Source of the DNA: Micromonospora radicis
GTDB taxonomy: Bacteria; Actinomycetota; Actinomycetes; Mycobacteriales; Micromonosporaceae
Assembly (NCBI RefSeq): GCF_003583405.1
Contig: NZ_QXEC01000003.1
Location: forward strand, 62,001-126,000
DNA length: 64,000 bases
Direction: 5' to 3'
Below are positions 54,600 to 63,213 of this stretch, piece by piece. How positions within the stretch are numbered: position 1 is the first letter of the stretch; each line of letters begins with the position of its first letter. The notes beneath the pieces are model-generated. The model had not been told where the DNA came from. It saw only the letters and a list, made by a program, of their open reading frames with translations, and ran no database searches. Made by a program: the position numbers and the translations under genes.

Positions 54600-55592
54600 C
54601 TAGGAAACGTACGTCGCGGGCATCGGGAAGTGTTCGCGGATCCGCCGGCGCCACACCTCGTAGTCCGGCTCGGCGGGGTCGACGAGGCCCGCGACGGCGA
54701 CGTCGTCGGCGAGCGCGGCGGCCGCCTCGACGGAGATTCCGGCCAGCGCGGTCAGCCCCACCGCGGTGTGCTCGGGCTGGAAACCGGAGAAGTGGCGGGC
54801 CTTCGCCGCGAAGACCGCGCCCTGCGCCAGGTGCGCGTGTTCCGGTCCGGCCGCGTCGACCAGGGTCCGCAGGCTGGTCAGGTCGGCCCCACCGGCGAAG
54901 GTGGCGGCCAGGCCGACGCCACTCCACAGGTCGGGTTGCCGGGCCGGGGCGAAGCGCCGTACGGCGGTGGCCACCTCGGCCGTGCGGGCCCCGTGGATGA
55001 ACCACAGGGCACGACCGATGCCCTGGTCTACGGCGCGCGGGAAGTAGTCCGCCCGCCCCTGCCAGGGGTACGCGGGCAGCAGCTCCTGCCGGTTCACCCA
55101 CCGGTCGGTCTCGAAGTAGGCCCGGTCGAAGCCGTACCCGTCGACGGCCAGCCAACTCATCGTCGGGTAGTACGGGGTGCCGCTGAGATCGGGCAGCACC
55201 TTCTTCCAGAGCGGGCGGGGCAGCCGTGCCATGGCGAACCCGATGCCGATGTAGGTCAGGAAGGTGTGGGGTCGGCCCGGGCCGGCGAGCAGGCTCCGGG
55301 CCCGGTGTCGGCGTGGGCCCGGCAGCGCGTCGAGGACGGTGAGTGCCATCGCCGCCCCCTCGTAGGCGAAGCCCCGCATCTCCGGTTCGACCAGTTCCAG
55401 CCGGCGCTCCAGCTCCCACTGGTCACGCATGTCGATGCCCCATTCGAAGCCGCAGATGACCGCCTGGGGGATGGCCTCCAGTCGGCGGGTCACCTCGTCC
55501 GGCGTCACGGGGAATCCGCGGTGGGCGAAGGTCGTCTCCACCAGGGACGGAGTCAGGACCAGTCGCCGTAGCGAACCAAGGGTGGTCGGCAT
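54600..55592 (-). CDS. DUF1702/UnbL-type enediyne protein, copy 1
   Basis: 330 residues from ATG 55592, which has GAGGAGG six bases upstream. Contains MRGFAYEGAAMALTVLDALP, YGFDRAYFET, AVDQGIGRALWFIHGA, LAQGAVFAAKA and YEVWRRRIREHF, homologous to copy 2. Role in warhead biosynthesis unknown. In C-1027-type clusters two such proteins (E2 and E3 types, as I remember) are also present. It heads the sub-block closest to the PKS, 84 bases after the CopC-like gene. Confidence 0.85.
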   Translation of the reverse strand: MPTTLGSLRRLVLTPSLVETTFAHRGFPVTPDEVTRRLEAIPQAVICGFEWGIDMRDQWELERRLELVEPEMRGFAYEGAAMALTVLDALPGPRRHRARSLLAGPGRPHTFLTYIGIGFAMARLPRPLWKKVLPDLSGTPYYPTMSWLAVDGYGFDRAYFETDRWVNRQELLPAYPWQGRADYFPRAVDQGIGRALWFIHGARTAEVATAVRRFAPARQPDLWSGVGLAATFAGGADLTSLRTLVDAAGPEHAHLAQGAVFAAKARHFSGFQPEHTAVGLTALAGISVEAAAALADDVAVAGLVDPAEPDYEVWRRRIREHFPMPATYVS

Positions 55593-55676
55593 CGTCGTCC
55601 TCCTCACCCGGCCCGGCGACGCGCCGCGGCCGGCGTACTCATGGTCGTAGGCCGGCCGCCCTGCGCGCGCCTTCGT

Positions 55677-56261
55677 TCATGCGCTGTCGTAGGTCCAGGG
55701 GCGGTTCTCGCGGATCTTCGGGCGGCGCAGCAGCACCACCGCCGCCACCAGTACGAGTACCAGGTCCAGCAGGAGCAGCCCGAGGTTGACCGGATCGTCG
55801 CTGCCGTGCTGGTGCGCACCCGGCACGATCGACGGGGTGTCCAACGAGGCCGGCGCCGGTGGCATGCCCGTGCCCACGGTGAACCGGCTGAACCCGGACA
55901 GTTGCTGCCCGTCGACGAGCAGCACGTGGTACGCGGCCAGGTACTCCCCCGCTGGGGTCGCCGACAGTGGCAGGACCATCCGTTGCGCCTCGAGCCGGGC
56001 CGGGCCGGCCGCGACCGGCGGGCCGCCGCCGGCCGCGACCACCGACAGATGGAACTCCCGGGCCACCGCCGGGCCGTCGAAGGTGACCACCACGTCCGCC
56101 GGCGCCGTGTCCAGGGCCGCACCGTCGGCCGGGCTCACCTGGGCGACCTGGGCCGTGGGCGGGTCGCTGACGGCGGCCAGCACCACCACCGCGCAGACCA
56201 CCGCCGCGAGTAGGTAGCCGAACCAGCCGGATCGGCGAGCCGGTCGTGCGGTCGCCGTCAC
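55677..56261 (-). CDS. CopC-like membrane-anchored protein
   Basis: 194 residues. GTG 56261 overlaps the stop of the upstream membrane protein gene (GTGA). N-terminal helix at about 10-30 (WFGYLLAAVVCAVVVLAAV), then a periplasmic-side domain with the CopC/YobA pattern: QVSPADGAALDTAPADVVVT, ATPAGEYLAAYHVLLVDG, QQLSGFSRFTVG. A second helix near 165-185 (LGLLLLDLVLVLVAAVVLL) and a short basic end. In CopC the loop usually reads DGHP with copper-binding His; here it is DGQQ, so classical copper binding is doubtful, though an H-Q-H sits in the linker (GAHQHGSDD). Not one of the standard enediyne genes I know. Confidence 0.75.
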   Translation of the reverse strand: MTATARPARRSGWFGYLLAAVVCAVVVLAAVSDPPTAQVAQVSPADGAALDTAPADVVVTFDGPAVAREFHLSVVAAGGGPPVAAGPARLEAQRMVLPLSATPAGEYLAAYHVLLVDGQQLSGFSRFTVGTGMPPAPASLDTPSIVPGAHQHGSDDPVNLGLLLLDLVLVLVAAVVLLRRPKIRENRPWTYDSA

Positions 56262-56836
56262 GGCTTTGCGGCGGCGACCGTCAGCCCGGTGGCGCAACTG
56301 CAGCTCATCCGGGCCGCCTCGGCCTGGTTCGGCCGCAGGTGCAGGTACATCGCGACCACCATCGGGAGGAAGACCACCGTGTTGTAGAACAGGTGCAGTT
56401 CGACCCGGGGGATGACCAGTTGCAGCAGGCTGGTCGGTACCGCCTGACCGAAGAACACGGTGCTGGTCTGCGCCTGCACGAAGAGCAGCAGGTGTTCGAT
56501 GTGGTGCCAGAACTGGAGTCCGAAGGCGACCATCCACCAGCCCCGGGACCGCCCCACGAAGCCGCCCCGGAGCAGCCACAGACCGACCAGCATCACCAGT
56601 GCGTACCCGTAGTGCAGCCACTCGGAGGCGACCAGCCACGGGTACGCCAGGCCGAGCACTCCCCGCGACTCGGGCACCGGCCAGCCCATCACCCAGATCT
56701 GGTACGCCTGGGTGAGGTGCTCGGCCCAGTGCGCCAGCACCACGATCATGAACAGGTTCAGCGCCGCGCGGTGGTGCCGGCCGTTGATCGACTCGGTAAG
56801 GCTGACCCGTTCGGGTCGACCTGTGTCGAGACTCAT
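56258..56836 (-). CDS. Histidine-rich integral membrane protein (192 aa)
   Basis: Five or so helices. Histidine clusters lie at helix ends: HWAEHLTQAYQIW (about 35), HYGYALVMLVGL, FWHHIEHLLLFVQ (about 110) and VELHLFYNTVVFLP (about 145). Such spaced H-x-x-E-H/H-H patterns can hold a metal or haem, as in di-iron membrane hydroxylases, but the exact spacing of those families is not met. RBS GGAGAGGAGG seven bases upstream of ATG. Translation is coupled to the CopC-like protein, and the pair might form a membrane metal or redox unit of the enediyne pathway (inference). Confidence 0.7.
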   Translation of the reverse strand: MSLDTGRPERVSLTESINGRHHRAALNLFMIVVLAHWAEHLTQAYQIWVMGWPVPESRGVLGLAYPWLVASEWLHYGYALVMLVGLWLLRGGFVGRSRGWWMVAFGLQFWHHIEHLLLFVQAQTSTVFFGQAVPTSLLQLVIPRVELHLFYNTVVFLPMVVAMYLHLRPNQAEAARMSCSCATGLTVAAAKP

Positions 56837-56983
56837 GCGGCCTCCTCTCCGTCAGTGCCGGCCGAGCCGTCTCTCGCCGACAGCACGTATCACTGTGCCG
56901 GGTAACGACGGAGCGCAGTTTCTTCTCCCGTGCTCAATCGGTGACCATGGGTGACTCCGTTGTGGACACCGGCCCGGGATCGC

Positions 56984-58051
56984 CTACCTCGCCGACAGCG
57001 CCGCCTGCCGGGTGCCGATCAGCGCCGACGCCGACCAGGCGGCCCAGGCCGCCGCGTCCACAAGCGACCGATCGGTCGGATGGTGCCGGCGGAACTCACC
57101 GACCACCTCGCCGTCGACCTGGTACGAGGCCACCGCGGTGAGCAGGCACAGCCGGGCGACGGCCCGGTCGGCCGGGGGCAGGTCGGCGATCAGTTGCTCA
57201 CACCAGGCGGTGCTGATCCCGGTCTCCGCACCGCGCCACCCGGCCAGGTAGTCGGTCAGCAGATCGCGTACCTCGGCGGAGACGGTGCGTTCGGCCGCCA
57301 ACCGGAAGACCTGGTGGGCTCCGGCCACCGCGGCAGCCACCGCCGGTCGGGGAGCAGCCCAGGACGCCTCCGGCGGCAGTGGTGCCGTCGGCAGCAGGTC
57401 AAGGCTGCGTCCCGGAACCCGGGGGTCGCGCAGGGTGGGGCGCATGACCCGGCTGATGCCCTGCTTGAGGCGGCGACGGGACCAGGGGGCCAGGCCGGGC
57501 GGGAGCAGGAAGTTGGCCAGGAAGACGTTCACCATCCGGGTCAGGTAGTGGAACGCGACCACCACGCCGAGCAGTTCCGCCCGGTCCCCGGCGGTGAGTC
57601 CGGGCGGCGCCGGCACGGCGTCGTCGAGCTGGTGGGCGGTACGCGCCCACGCCGTCACCGCCCGCAACGCCGGATCGACGAGGTCCTGCAGGCGGTCAGC
57701 GGCGACGGCCTCGGCGGCCTGCTCGCCGGAGAGGTCGTACATGCCGACGGTGTGCATGTCCGCGCAGTACGGGCAGATGTTGGCCACCGACACGGCGGCG
57801 GCCACGGCCTCCTTGGTGCCCCGGTCCACCGGTCCGACCGTGACCATCGGCTCGCGGACCAGCGCCCAGTAGGCGGCCAGCACGTCCGGCGACGGGGAGT
57901 GCATGAGCGCGGGCGGCACCACGAGACGCATCTCGTCGGCCACCTGTGCGTAGACCTCGGCGACCACACCGGTGGCCGAGGCGGCCGGCACCGGAGACAC
58001 GTACCTGACCTGACGTTGGATCACCGAGGACGCTACTCGGCCAGCGACCAT
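56984..58051 (-). CDS. AhpD/carboxymuconolactone-decarboxylase-like protein, copy A
   Basis: 355 residues from ATG 58051 (GGAGGCAGGG upstream). The AhpD-like motif ANICPYCADMHTVGM (C-x-x-C-x-x-x-H) at about 105 suggests thiol redox chemistry. After the AhpD-like region (about 40-190) a long C-terminal extension contains FHYLTRMVNVFLANFLLPPG and PPADRAVARLCLLTAVASYQ. It resembles copy B (60664-61716) in length and in both halves, so both are ancient paralogues. First gene of the minus-strand block and divergent from the GMC oxidoreductase unit. Confidence 0.85.
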   Translation of the reverse strand: MVAGRVASSVIQRQVRYVSPVPAASATGVVAEVYAQVADEMRLVVPPALMHSPSPDVLAAYWALVREPMVTVGPVDRGTKEAVAAAVSVANICPYCADMHTVGMYDLSGEQAAEAVAADRLQDLVDPALRAVTAWARTAHQLDDAVPAPPGLTAGDRAELLGVVVAFHYLTRMVNVFLANFLLPPGLAPWSRRRLKQGISRVMRPTLRDPRVPGRSLDLLPTAPLPPEASWAAPRPAVAAAVAGAHQVFRLAAERTVSAEVRDLLTDYLAGWRGAETGISTAWCEQLIADLPPADRAVARLCLLTAVASYQVDGEVVGEFRRHHPTDRSLVDAAAWAAWSASALIGTRQAALSAR

Positions 58052-58397
58052 CCCTGCCTCCATTCGTTGCGGTACGTGCGGCCAGTATCGACGCGCGGCA
58101 ACGTGGTTGGGGCGCGATGGCCGGTCCAGCGCACGACCGAAGAAGACGGCGGGTCGGCGCCGCCGGGTGGGTGAGCCTTCTTTCCCTTGCCGGCATCGGC
58201 ACGAGCGCAACGACGAAGATGCGGGCTCGTCGTACCGCCGCAACGATGGGGCGAACGCGAACTACGAGCGTTGCCCGGCGGGACACCGAAGCGCTCACGG
58301 ACGGCACCGAAGTCGCCCGTCGAGTGCCTCCTCGGTCTCGTACCCGTTGCGGCGGGTGGCCCGTACCGGCACGCCGATCATGACAGGAGGCGATGCG
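58052..58397. promoter_or_regulatory. Divergent promoter region of the enediyne cluster
   Basis: No gene. Contains several copies of a related motif: TCGTTGCGGTACG at 58064-58076, CGTACCGCCGCAACGA (inverted) at 58231-58246, CGTTGCCCGGCGGG at 58269-58282 and CCGTTGCGGCGGG at 58344-58356. All share CGTTGC(G/C)GG. They may be binding sites for a cluster regulator that controls both arms. No confident -35/-10 pair is recognised. Confidence 0.4.
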
Positions 58398-58967
58398 GTG
58401 CAGCCCGACAATCCCGAACGCGACCCGGAACGGACCCTCGTGCTGGAGGCGTTCGCCGACACCATCATTCCCGGTGAGAAGCGGTTCCCGGAGGACCGTG
58501 CGGTCGCCGGTGCCACGACCGGCGGCGGTGCGGTGGCGGCCGGTGCCGTCGAACTGTTGGAGACCCCGGCCGGCGGGCTGGCCGAAGCGTTGGACTCGCT
58601 GGTGTTCTCGCTCAACGAGCACACCCGTGAGTACGCCGCCGAGCACGGCCTGACCCTCGACCCGGCCGTGCCGCCGTTCGTCGCGCTGCCGTTCCCGGAC
58701 CGTACCGCCCTGGTGGCGGCGCTCACCCGACCGGACCACCCCGAGAAGCAGATGTGGGTGGGCCTGGCCCTGTTCAGCAACATGGCCTTCGACAGCGCCG
58801 CCCACCTGAGCACCCCGCAGGCGCTGGCCGCCGGCCACCCCGGGCTGCTCACCATCGGCTACGAACAGCCGCAGGCGGACGGCCTCTGGCGGTTCGACTC
58901 CTTCTCGTACGGCCGCCAGTTGGCCGACCTCCACCCTGACACGACGGCGACGGGCAGCCCGGCATGA
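58398..58967 (+). CDS. Subunit-3-like partner of the GMC oxidoreductase (E8 type)
   Basis: 189 residues from GTG 58398, chosen because AGGAGG lies seven bases upstream. Near the start it has LEAFADTIIPGEKRFPEDR, the pattern of the gluconate-dehydrogenase subunit 3 family, small partners that accompany membrane or Tat-exported GMC dehydrogenases. No signal peptide is present. Its stop overlaps the oxidoreductase start (ATGA), so they are made together. A protein of similar size next to the oxidoreductase occurs in nine-membered enediyne clusters (E8), as I recall. Confidence 0.75.
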   Translation: MQPDNPERDPERTLVLEAFADTIIPGEKRFPEDRAVAGATTGGGAVAAGAVELLETPAGGLAEALDSLVFSLNEHTREYAAEHGLTLDPAVPPFVALPFPDRTALVAALTRPDHPEKQMWVGLALFSNMAFDSAAHLSTPQALAAGHPGLLTIGYEQPQADGLWRFDSFSYGRQLADLHPDTTATGSPA

Positions 58968-60601
58968 CGACCATTGAATCGACCGACGTCCTCATCATCG
59001 GCAGCGGCTTCGGCGGCGCGATCCCCGCCTACCATCTCGCGGCGGGCGGCGCCAGGGTGACCGTCCTCGAACGGGGTCCGTGGCTGCGCGGCGAGGAGTT
59101 CGACCACGACTTCCTGCTCGGCTCGTCGTACACCCGGGTCTTCGACTTCGTGGTGGGCGACGGCATGAGCGTGCTCGGCGGCAACTGTGTCGGCGGCGGC
59201 AGCGTGGTGTACTTCGCCACCATGCCGCGGGCGCCGCGCTTCGTGTTCGAGCGCCACGGCAGCATCGGGCGCCGGATGTGGCCCGCCTCGATCAGCCGGG
59301 ACTCGCTGGATCCGTGGTACGACCGGGTCGCCGAGGCGCTGCCGATCACCCGGCAGAGCTGGGACAAGGTGCCGTACGCGGGTGGCCTGTTCGCCAGCGC
59401 CTGTGCGCACGCGGGCCGCACCGCCAACCCGGCGCCCTCCGCGATCGACGTGGACATGTGCACCAACTGCAACTGGATGATGGCCGGCTGCCGGTTCGAC
59501 GCCAAGCGTTCGCTGCTGCTGAACTATCTGCCGGCGGCGCTCGCCCACGGCGCGGAGATCCGCCCGCTGCACGAGGTGCAGCGGATCACCCGCACCGCCG
59601 ACGGCGGCTACCAGGTGCACTACCGGATCGTGGACGGCGAGGACTACCGCATCCTGCACGACAGCGGCACGATCGAGGCGAAGATCGTCATCGTCGCGGC
59701 GGGGGCCGGGGCGACCCCGGTGATCCTGCAGCGGTCGGAGCCGGAGCTGGGCACGATGCCCGCCGCGGTCGGACGCTACTTCTCCGGCAACGGCGAGCGG
59801 CTGAACACCGCGGTCTTCGACGAGGACCGGGTCCGCGAGGTGCTCGGGCTGTCCCGTCCGGACGGTCGGGCCTACCAGGCGTACCAGATCGGTCGGGGCC
59901 CGACGGTGGCCAGCTGGGATCGGCTCGACGGCAACCTGCCCGAGTTCGAGCGCTACTCGCTGGAGCAGCTGTACTTCCCACCGGGGCTGGGCACCATCCT
60001 GGCGCAGGTCCCCGACGCGACCGGTCCGTCGTGGTTCGGTGTGGACAAGAAGGAGATGCTGCGCCGCTGGCAGTCGTGGTTGACCATCTTCATCATGTCC
60101 GAGGACGACAACGAGGGTGTCTTCGGGCCGCCGCCGGAGACCGGCAACGCGCACCGGTTCTCCCAACAGATGCTGGGCCACGGGCCGCTGCGCTACCGCC
60201 CCACCGCGAACACCCGGCGGGGGTGGTCGCTCGCCGACGCCGACATCAAGGACATCCTGGAACGCGACGGGTTGGCGAAGGTCGCACCGTGGACGAACGA
60301 CCTGGTCGGGGCGTACACGGTGCATCCGCTGGCGTCCTGCCGGATCGGCGACGACCCGGCCACCTCGGCGCTGGACGACCGGCACGAGCTGCGGGGACAT
60401 CCCGGGATCTTCGTCACCGACGGTTCGGCGGTGCCGGGTGCGTTGACGGTGAACCCGGCGTCGACGATCGCCGCCCTGGCCGAACGCGCCATACCAGGCA
60501 TCGTCCGGGCCGCGCAGGAACGGGGCATCTCCGTCACCTACGGCGCGCCGTCGCCCGACGGTGAGACCGCCGGCCGGCGGGCCGTACTCAACGCCCGATG
60601 A
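58964..60601 (+). CDS. GMC-family FAD oxidoreductase (E9 type)
   Basis: 545 residues. FAD-binding DVLIIGSGFGGAIPAYHLA at the N-terminus, VTVLERGPWLRGEEF, the GMC loop GGNCVGGGSVVYFATMPR, a cysteine-rich segment MCTNCNWMMAGC (about 165) and the C-terminal HPLASCRIGDD and GSAVPGALTVNPASTIAALA, as in cholesterol-oxidase-like GMC enzymes. Probably oxidises an alcohol or dehydrogenates an intermediate of warhead formation. ATG overlaps the upstream stop. Equivalent oxidoreductases (SgcE9 type) belong to the conserved gene set of nine-membered enediynes. Confidence 0.93.
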   Translation: MTTIESTDVLIIGSGFGGAIPAYHLAAGGARVTVLERGPWLRGEEFDHDFLLGSSYTRVFDFVVGDGMSVLGGNCVGGGSVVYFATMPRAPRFVFERHGSIGRRMWPASISRDSLDPWYDRVAEALPITRQSWDKVPYAGGLFASACAHAGRTANPAPSAIDVDMCTNCNWMMAGCRFDAKRSLLLNYLPAALAHGAEIRPLHEVQRITRTADGGYQVHYRIVDGEDYRILHDSGTIEAKIVIVAAGAGATPVILQRSEPELGTMPAAVGRYFSGNGERLNTAVFDEDRVREVLGLSRPDGRAYQAYQIGRGPTVASWDRLDGNLPEFERYSLEQLYFPPGLGTILAQVPDATGPSWFGVDKKEMLRRWQSWLTIFIMSEDDNEGVFGPPPETGNAHRFSQQMLGHGPLRYRPTANTRRGWSLADADIKDILERDGLAKVAPWTNDLVGAYTVHPLASCRIGDDPATSALDDRHELRGHPGIFVTDGSAVPGALTVNPASTIAALAERAIPGIVRAAQERGISVTYGAPSPDGETAGRRAVLNAR

Positions 60602-60663
60602 ACCACCGGTGCGCCGGCTGGTGAGGTGACCGGCCGGCGCACCGGGCCACGGAGGGGTGATCG

Positions 60664-61716
60664 GTGGGAAAGCTGATCAGGCGAATCGCCCGCCCTGCGA
60701 CGGCGCTGCAACTGCGCCATGTCGCGCCGGTGCCGCCCGGCCGCGCCGGCAGGCCGGTCACTGCGGTGTACCGGCAGGTCGAGCGGGACTTCGGGATGCT
60801 CGCGCCGCCGGTGGCGCTGCACGCCGTCGCACCGCCGGCGCTGGCCGCCGCCTGGGCGATGTTGCGCGAGGCGCTACTCGCGCCGGGTGCCGTCGAACGC
60901 GACGTCCGGGAGGTGGTGGCCGCCGGGGTGTCCCAGGTCAACCGCTGCCCCTACTGCATCGAGGTCCACGGCAGTGCGCTGGCCGGCCTGCTGGGCGGGG
61001 CGGACGCCCGGGCCGTACTGGTCGGCGGGCTGGCGGAGTTGCGGGACGCCCGGCTGCGCCGCGTCGCCGACTGGGCCGTCCACGGCGGGCCGCCGCCGTT
61101 CCCGGCCGAGCACGCACCCGAACTGGTCGGGGTCTTCGTGGTGTTCCACTATCTCAACCGGATGGTGAACGTCTTCCTGCCGGAATCACCGCTGCCGCCG
61201 GTACCCACCCCGGTGGCAGCGGCACTGCGTCGGGGTGCGGCTCGGCTTCTCGGCGGGCTGGCCCGCACCGTGGTGGTGCCCGGCGAGGCACCGGGCCTGC
61301 TGCCTCCGGCGCCGCTACCGGCGGACCTGTCCTGGGCGGCGGGCCGGCCGCACGTGAGCGCGGCGTTCGCCCGGGCCGCCGCGGCGGTGCAGGCGGCCGG
61401 CGAACGTAGTGTTCCGACGGCGGTACGCCAACTGCTGGCCGCGCAGCTCCCCCGGCTCGACACGCCCCCACCGGCGCTCGGTGAGCCCACCTGGTTCGAC
61501 GCGGCGGTCGCCGCCCTGCCCGTACCCGATCGCGCGGCCGGGCGCCTGACGCTGCGGATCGCGTTCGCCTCCTACCGGGTCACCGACGACGACGTGGCCC
61601 GGGTACGCGCCGCGGGGTACGACGATCGTGCGCTGGTGGAGTTGGCCGCCTGGTCGAGCCTGGCCGCGGCCCGCCACCTCGGCGCGCGCGCGTTACCCGG
61701 CCCGGCGACCCGGTAG
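60664..61716 (+). CDS. AhpD/carboxymuconolactone-decarboxylase-like protein, copy B
   Basis: 350 residues from GTG 60664 with GGAGGGG upstream. AhpD-like core at about 35-170 with the redox motif VNRCPYCIEVHGSAL (C-x-x-C-x-x-x-H). The extension includes FHYLNRMVNVFLPESPLPP and VPDRAAGRLTLRIAFASYRV, matching copy A. Third gene of the plus-strand unit, 62 bases after the oxidoreductase. The paired AhpD-like proteins may protect against, or take part in, the redox chemistry of the enediyne; function not known. Confidence 0.85.
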   Translation: MGKLIRRIARPATALQLRHVAPVPPGRAGRPVTAVYRQVERDFGMLAPPVALHAVAPPALAAAWAMLREALLAPGAVERDVREVVAAGVSQVNRCPYCIEVHGSALAGLLGGADARAVLVGGLAELRDARLRRVADWAVHGGPPPFPAEHAPELVGVFVVFHYLNRMVNVFLPESPLPPVPTPVAAALRRGAARLLGGLARTVVVPGEAPGLLPPAPLPADLSWAAGRPHVSAAFARAAAAVQAAGERSVPTAVRQLLAAQLPRLDTPPPALGEPTWFDAAVAALPVPDRAAGRLTLRIAFASYRVTDDDVARVRAAGYDDRALVELAAWSSLAAARHLGARALPGPATR

Positions 61717-62997
61717 CCACGCGGAGAGTGCGTTTCCCAGTCTTGTTCTGAACCACCGTGATCCATCTCCCCCCTGGCGGAACACCGGCCGTGCGCGCGG
61801 ATATCCCATCCTCGGCACCTGCTCGGACGACACCTGCCACACGGATACAGATCCTGTTGCGGGATCTGCGACGACGAGAGTCGCAGCGTCGCGCTCGACC
61901 GTGATTGGCTCGCCCGCGGCAGCCGGGCGGGACCGATCGGCGGGGATCCCCTCATTGGCGGATGCCTCTGGGTGGCAGGTTGACCGACCCCGGAGATAGT
62001 TCGCTTTCCCGATCGACGAACGACTGATCCACTAGACCGGCCCGACGACCGGGGATCGATCAACTGATCCCACCCCACCGCCGACTCGACCTCCGCACCG
62101 ACGGAAAGGGGTGGGTGAGCTGACCGATCGGTGGAGGTGTTGCGGCGAGATTACGCAACCGGGCCGACGATGTCATCGCGCCGCCGAGCCCTTCGCGGCA
62201 CCCGCCGGGCACCCACGGACGCTGTCCGCACCCGCCTGCTCCGGGCCAGGACCACCAGGTCTGGCCTGGTGACTGGGAGCGATTCCACGATCCGCGGGAT
62301 CGGCGCCGTCGGATCGTCGGGCGGAATGGTCCCGGCTCACCGGCGCACCCCAGCCGACCGGTCACCACGTTGTTCGACCGGATTCGCCGCGCATTCCTGG
62401 CCGTGCCGACGCCCTTACCTGCGGGCGACGGTGTGGCGAACTCGCCACTCGGGTTCGGGGCATGGCCGCTCATTCTCGCAGCGTGCCGCGGGACGCCGGA
62501 GCCAGTTCGGACATGCCGCTTCACGATCGACGGGTGAATTGGAAGTGCAGCCACCGGAGAAGCGCGGCACAGTTCCGTCACCCAAATCGGTTCACGACAA
62601 TCGGATAGCAATGAGAACGCATTGCCAAACGCATCCGAGCGGACGCGAAGCGCGGATCGCCGCATTCTCGATTCATTTCTTCGGCACTCGGAAGACATCA
62701 ACATCTCGGCCTGGACCGCGTCGATTATCGTTAACAAGCAGTCATGTCGGACAGCCTCCTCGTCGACGATACGAGAAGTACGTGAACAACACGACCATAG
62801 CCGACCTTCCGCCCGGCAGGGCAGGTCAGCGGCGTGCTTACCGCGGCGAAGGACGATCAACTACTTGCCCCGGACAACCCTGGAAAGTGGGTCGCACCGC
62901 TATCCGCGCAGAAACCCGAGCGGAGACGTGCACAATGGAGAAAGTGCTGCTCAAGGGCTATCCGACTTCACGATTGCGCTCCGTGGCCCCCCAATGA
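61717..62997. other. Long gene-free stretch inside the cluster
   Basis: About 1.3 kb (1.5 kb to the AraC start) with lower GC than the surroundings in its right half. All frames lack coding character: no convincing third-position bias, domain or ribosome site. A 20-codon frame at 62935-62997 (MEKVLLKGYPTSRLRSVAPQ) has a GGAG upstream but is weak. No RNA gene, transposase remnant or strong hairpin is recognised. It may be a remnant of lost genes or a large regulatory region. Confidence 0.45.
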
Positions 62998-63035
62998 TTG
63001 ACAGTATTGTCAACTGCTCTGGGCTGGGCTAACCT
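62998..63035 (+). promoter_or_regulatory. Candidate promoter of the AraC gene with overlapping palindrome
   Basis: A -35 like TTGTCA (63007-63012) and a -10 like TAACCT (63030-63035) are 17 bases apart. The palindrome TTGACAGTATTGTCAA (62998-63013) overlaps the -35 and could be an operator. The start of transcription would lie about 170 bases before the AraC start codon. Confidence 0.5.
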
Positions 63036-63068
63036 CGACCCGAAGCGGGGGGCTCACACAGGGGTGAG

Positions 63069-63120
63069 AGTGACGCAGGAGCGCGCCTTCGGGCCCACTC
63101 CGGCAATCACAAGCGTCACT
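63069..63120. repeat. Inverted repeat in the AraC leader
   Basis: Perfect arms AGTGACGC (63069-63076) and GCGTCACT (63113-63120), 36 bases apart, between the candidate promoter and the AraC start. Could fold in the leader RNA or serve as a pair of half sites. Confidence 0.4.
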
Positions 63121-63213
63121 GTAGGGCATTACCGGTACCGTGGCCACGATTCTTCATGCGACAATTATTGACTCAGGTCGCACGGTCAACCGGAAGGTCG
63201 ACGGGAGGCGTTC

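Noticed and set aside
62060..62860. 266-codon frame on the minus strand in the gene-free stretch
   Set aside because: Residue pattern is Arg/Ser/Cys-rich without any fold-like periodicity, no ribosome site and no third-position GC bias of a real gene.
62622..63032. 136-codon frame on the plus strand before the AraC gene
   Set aside because: No coding character, overlaps the best promoter candidate of the AraC gene.
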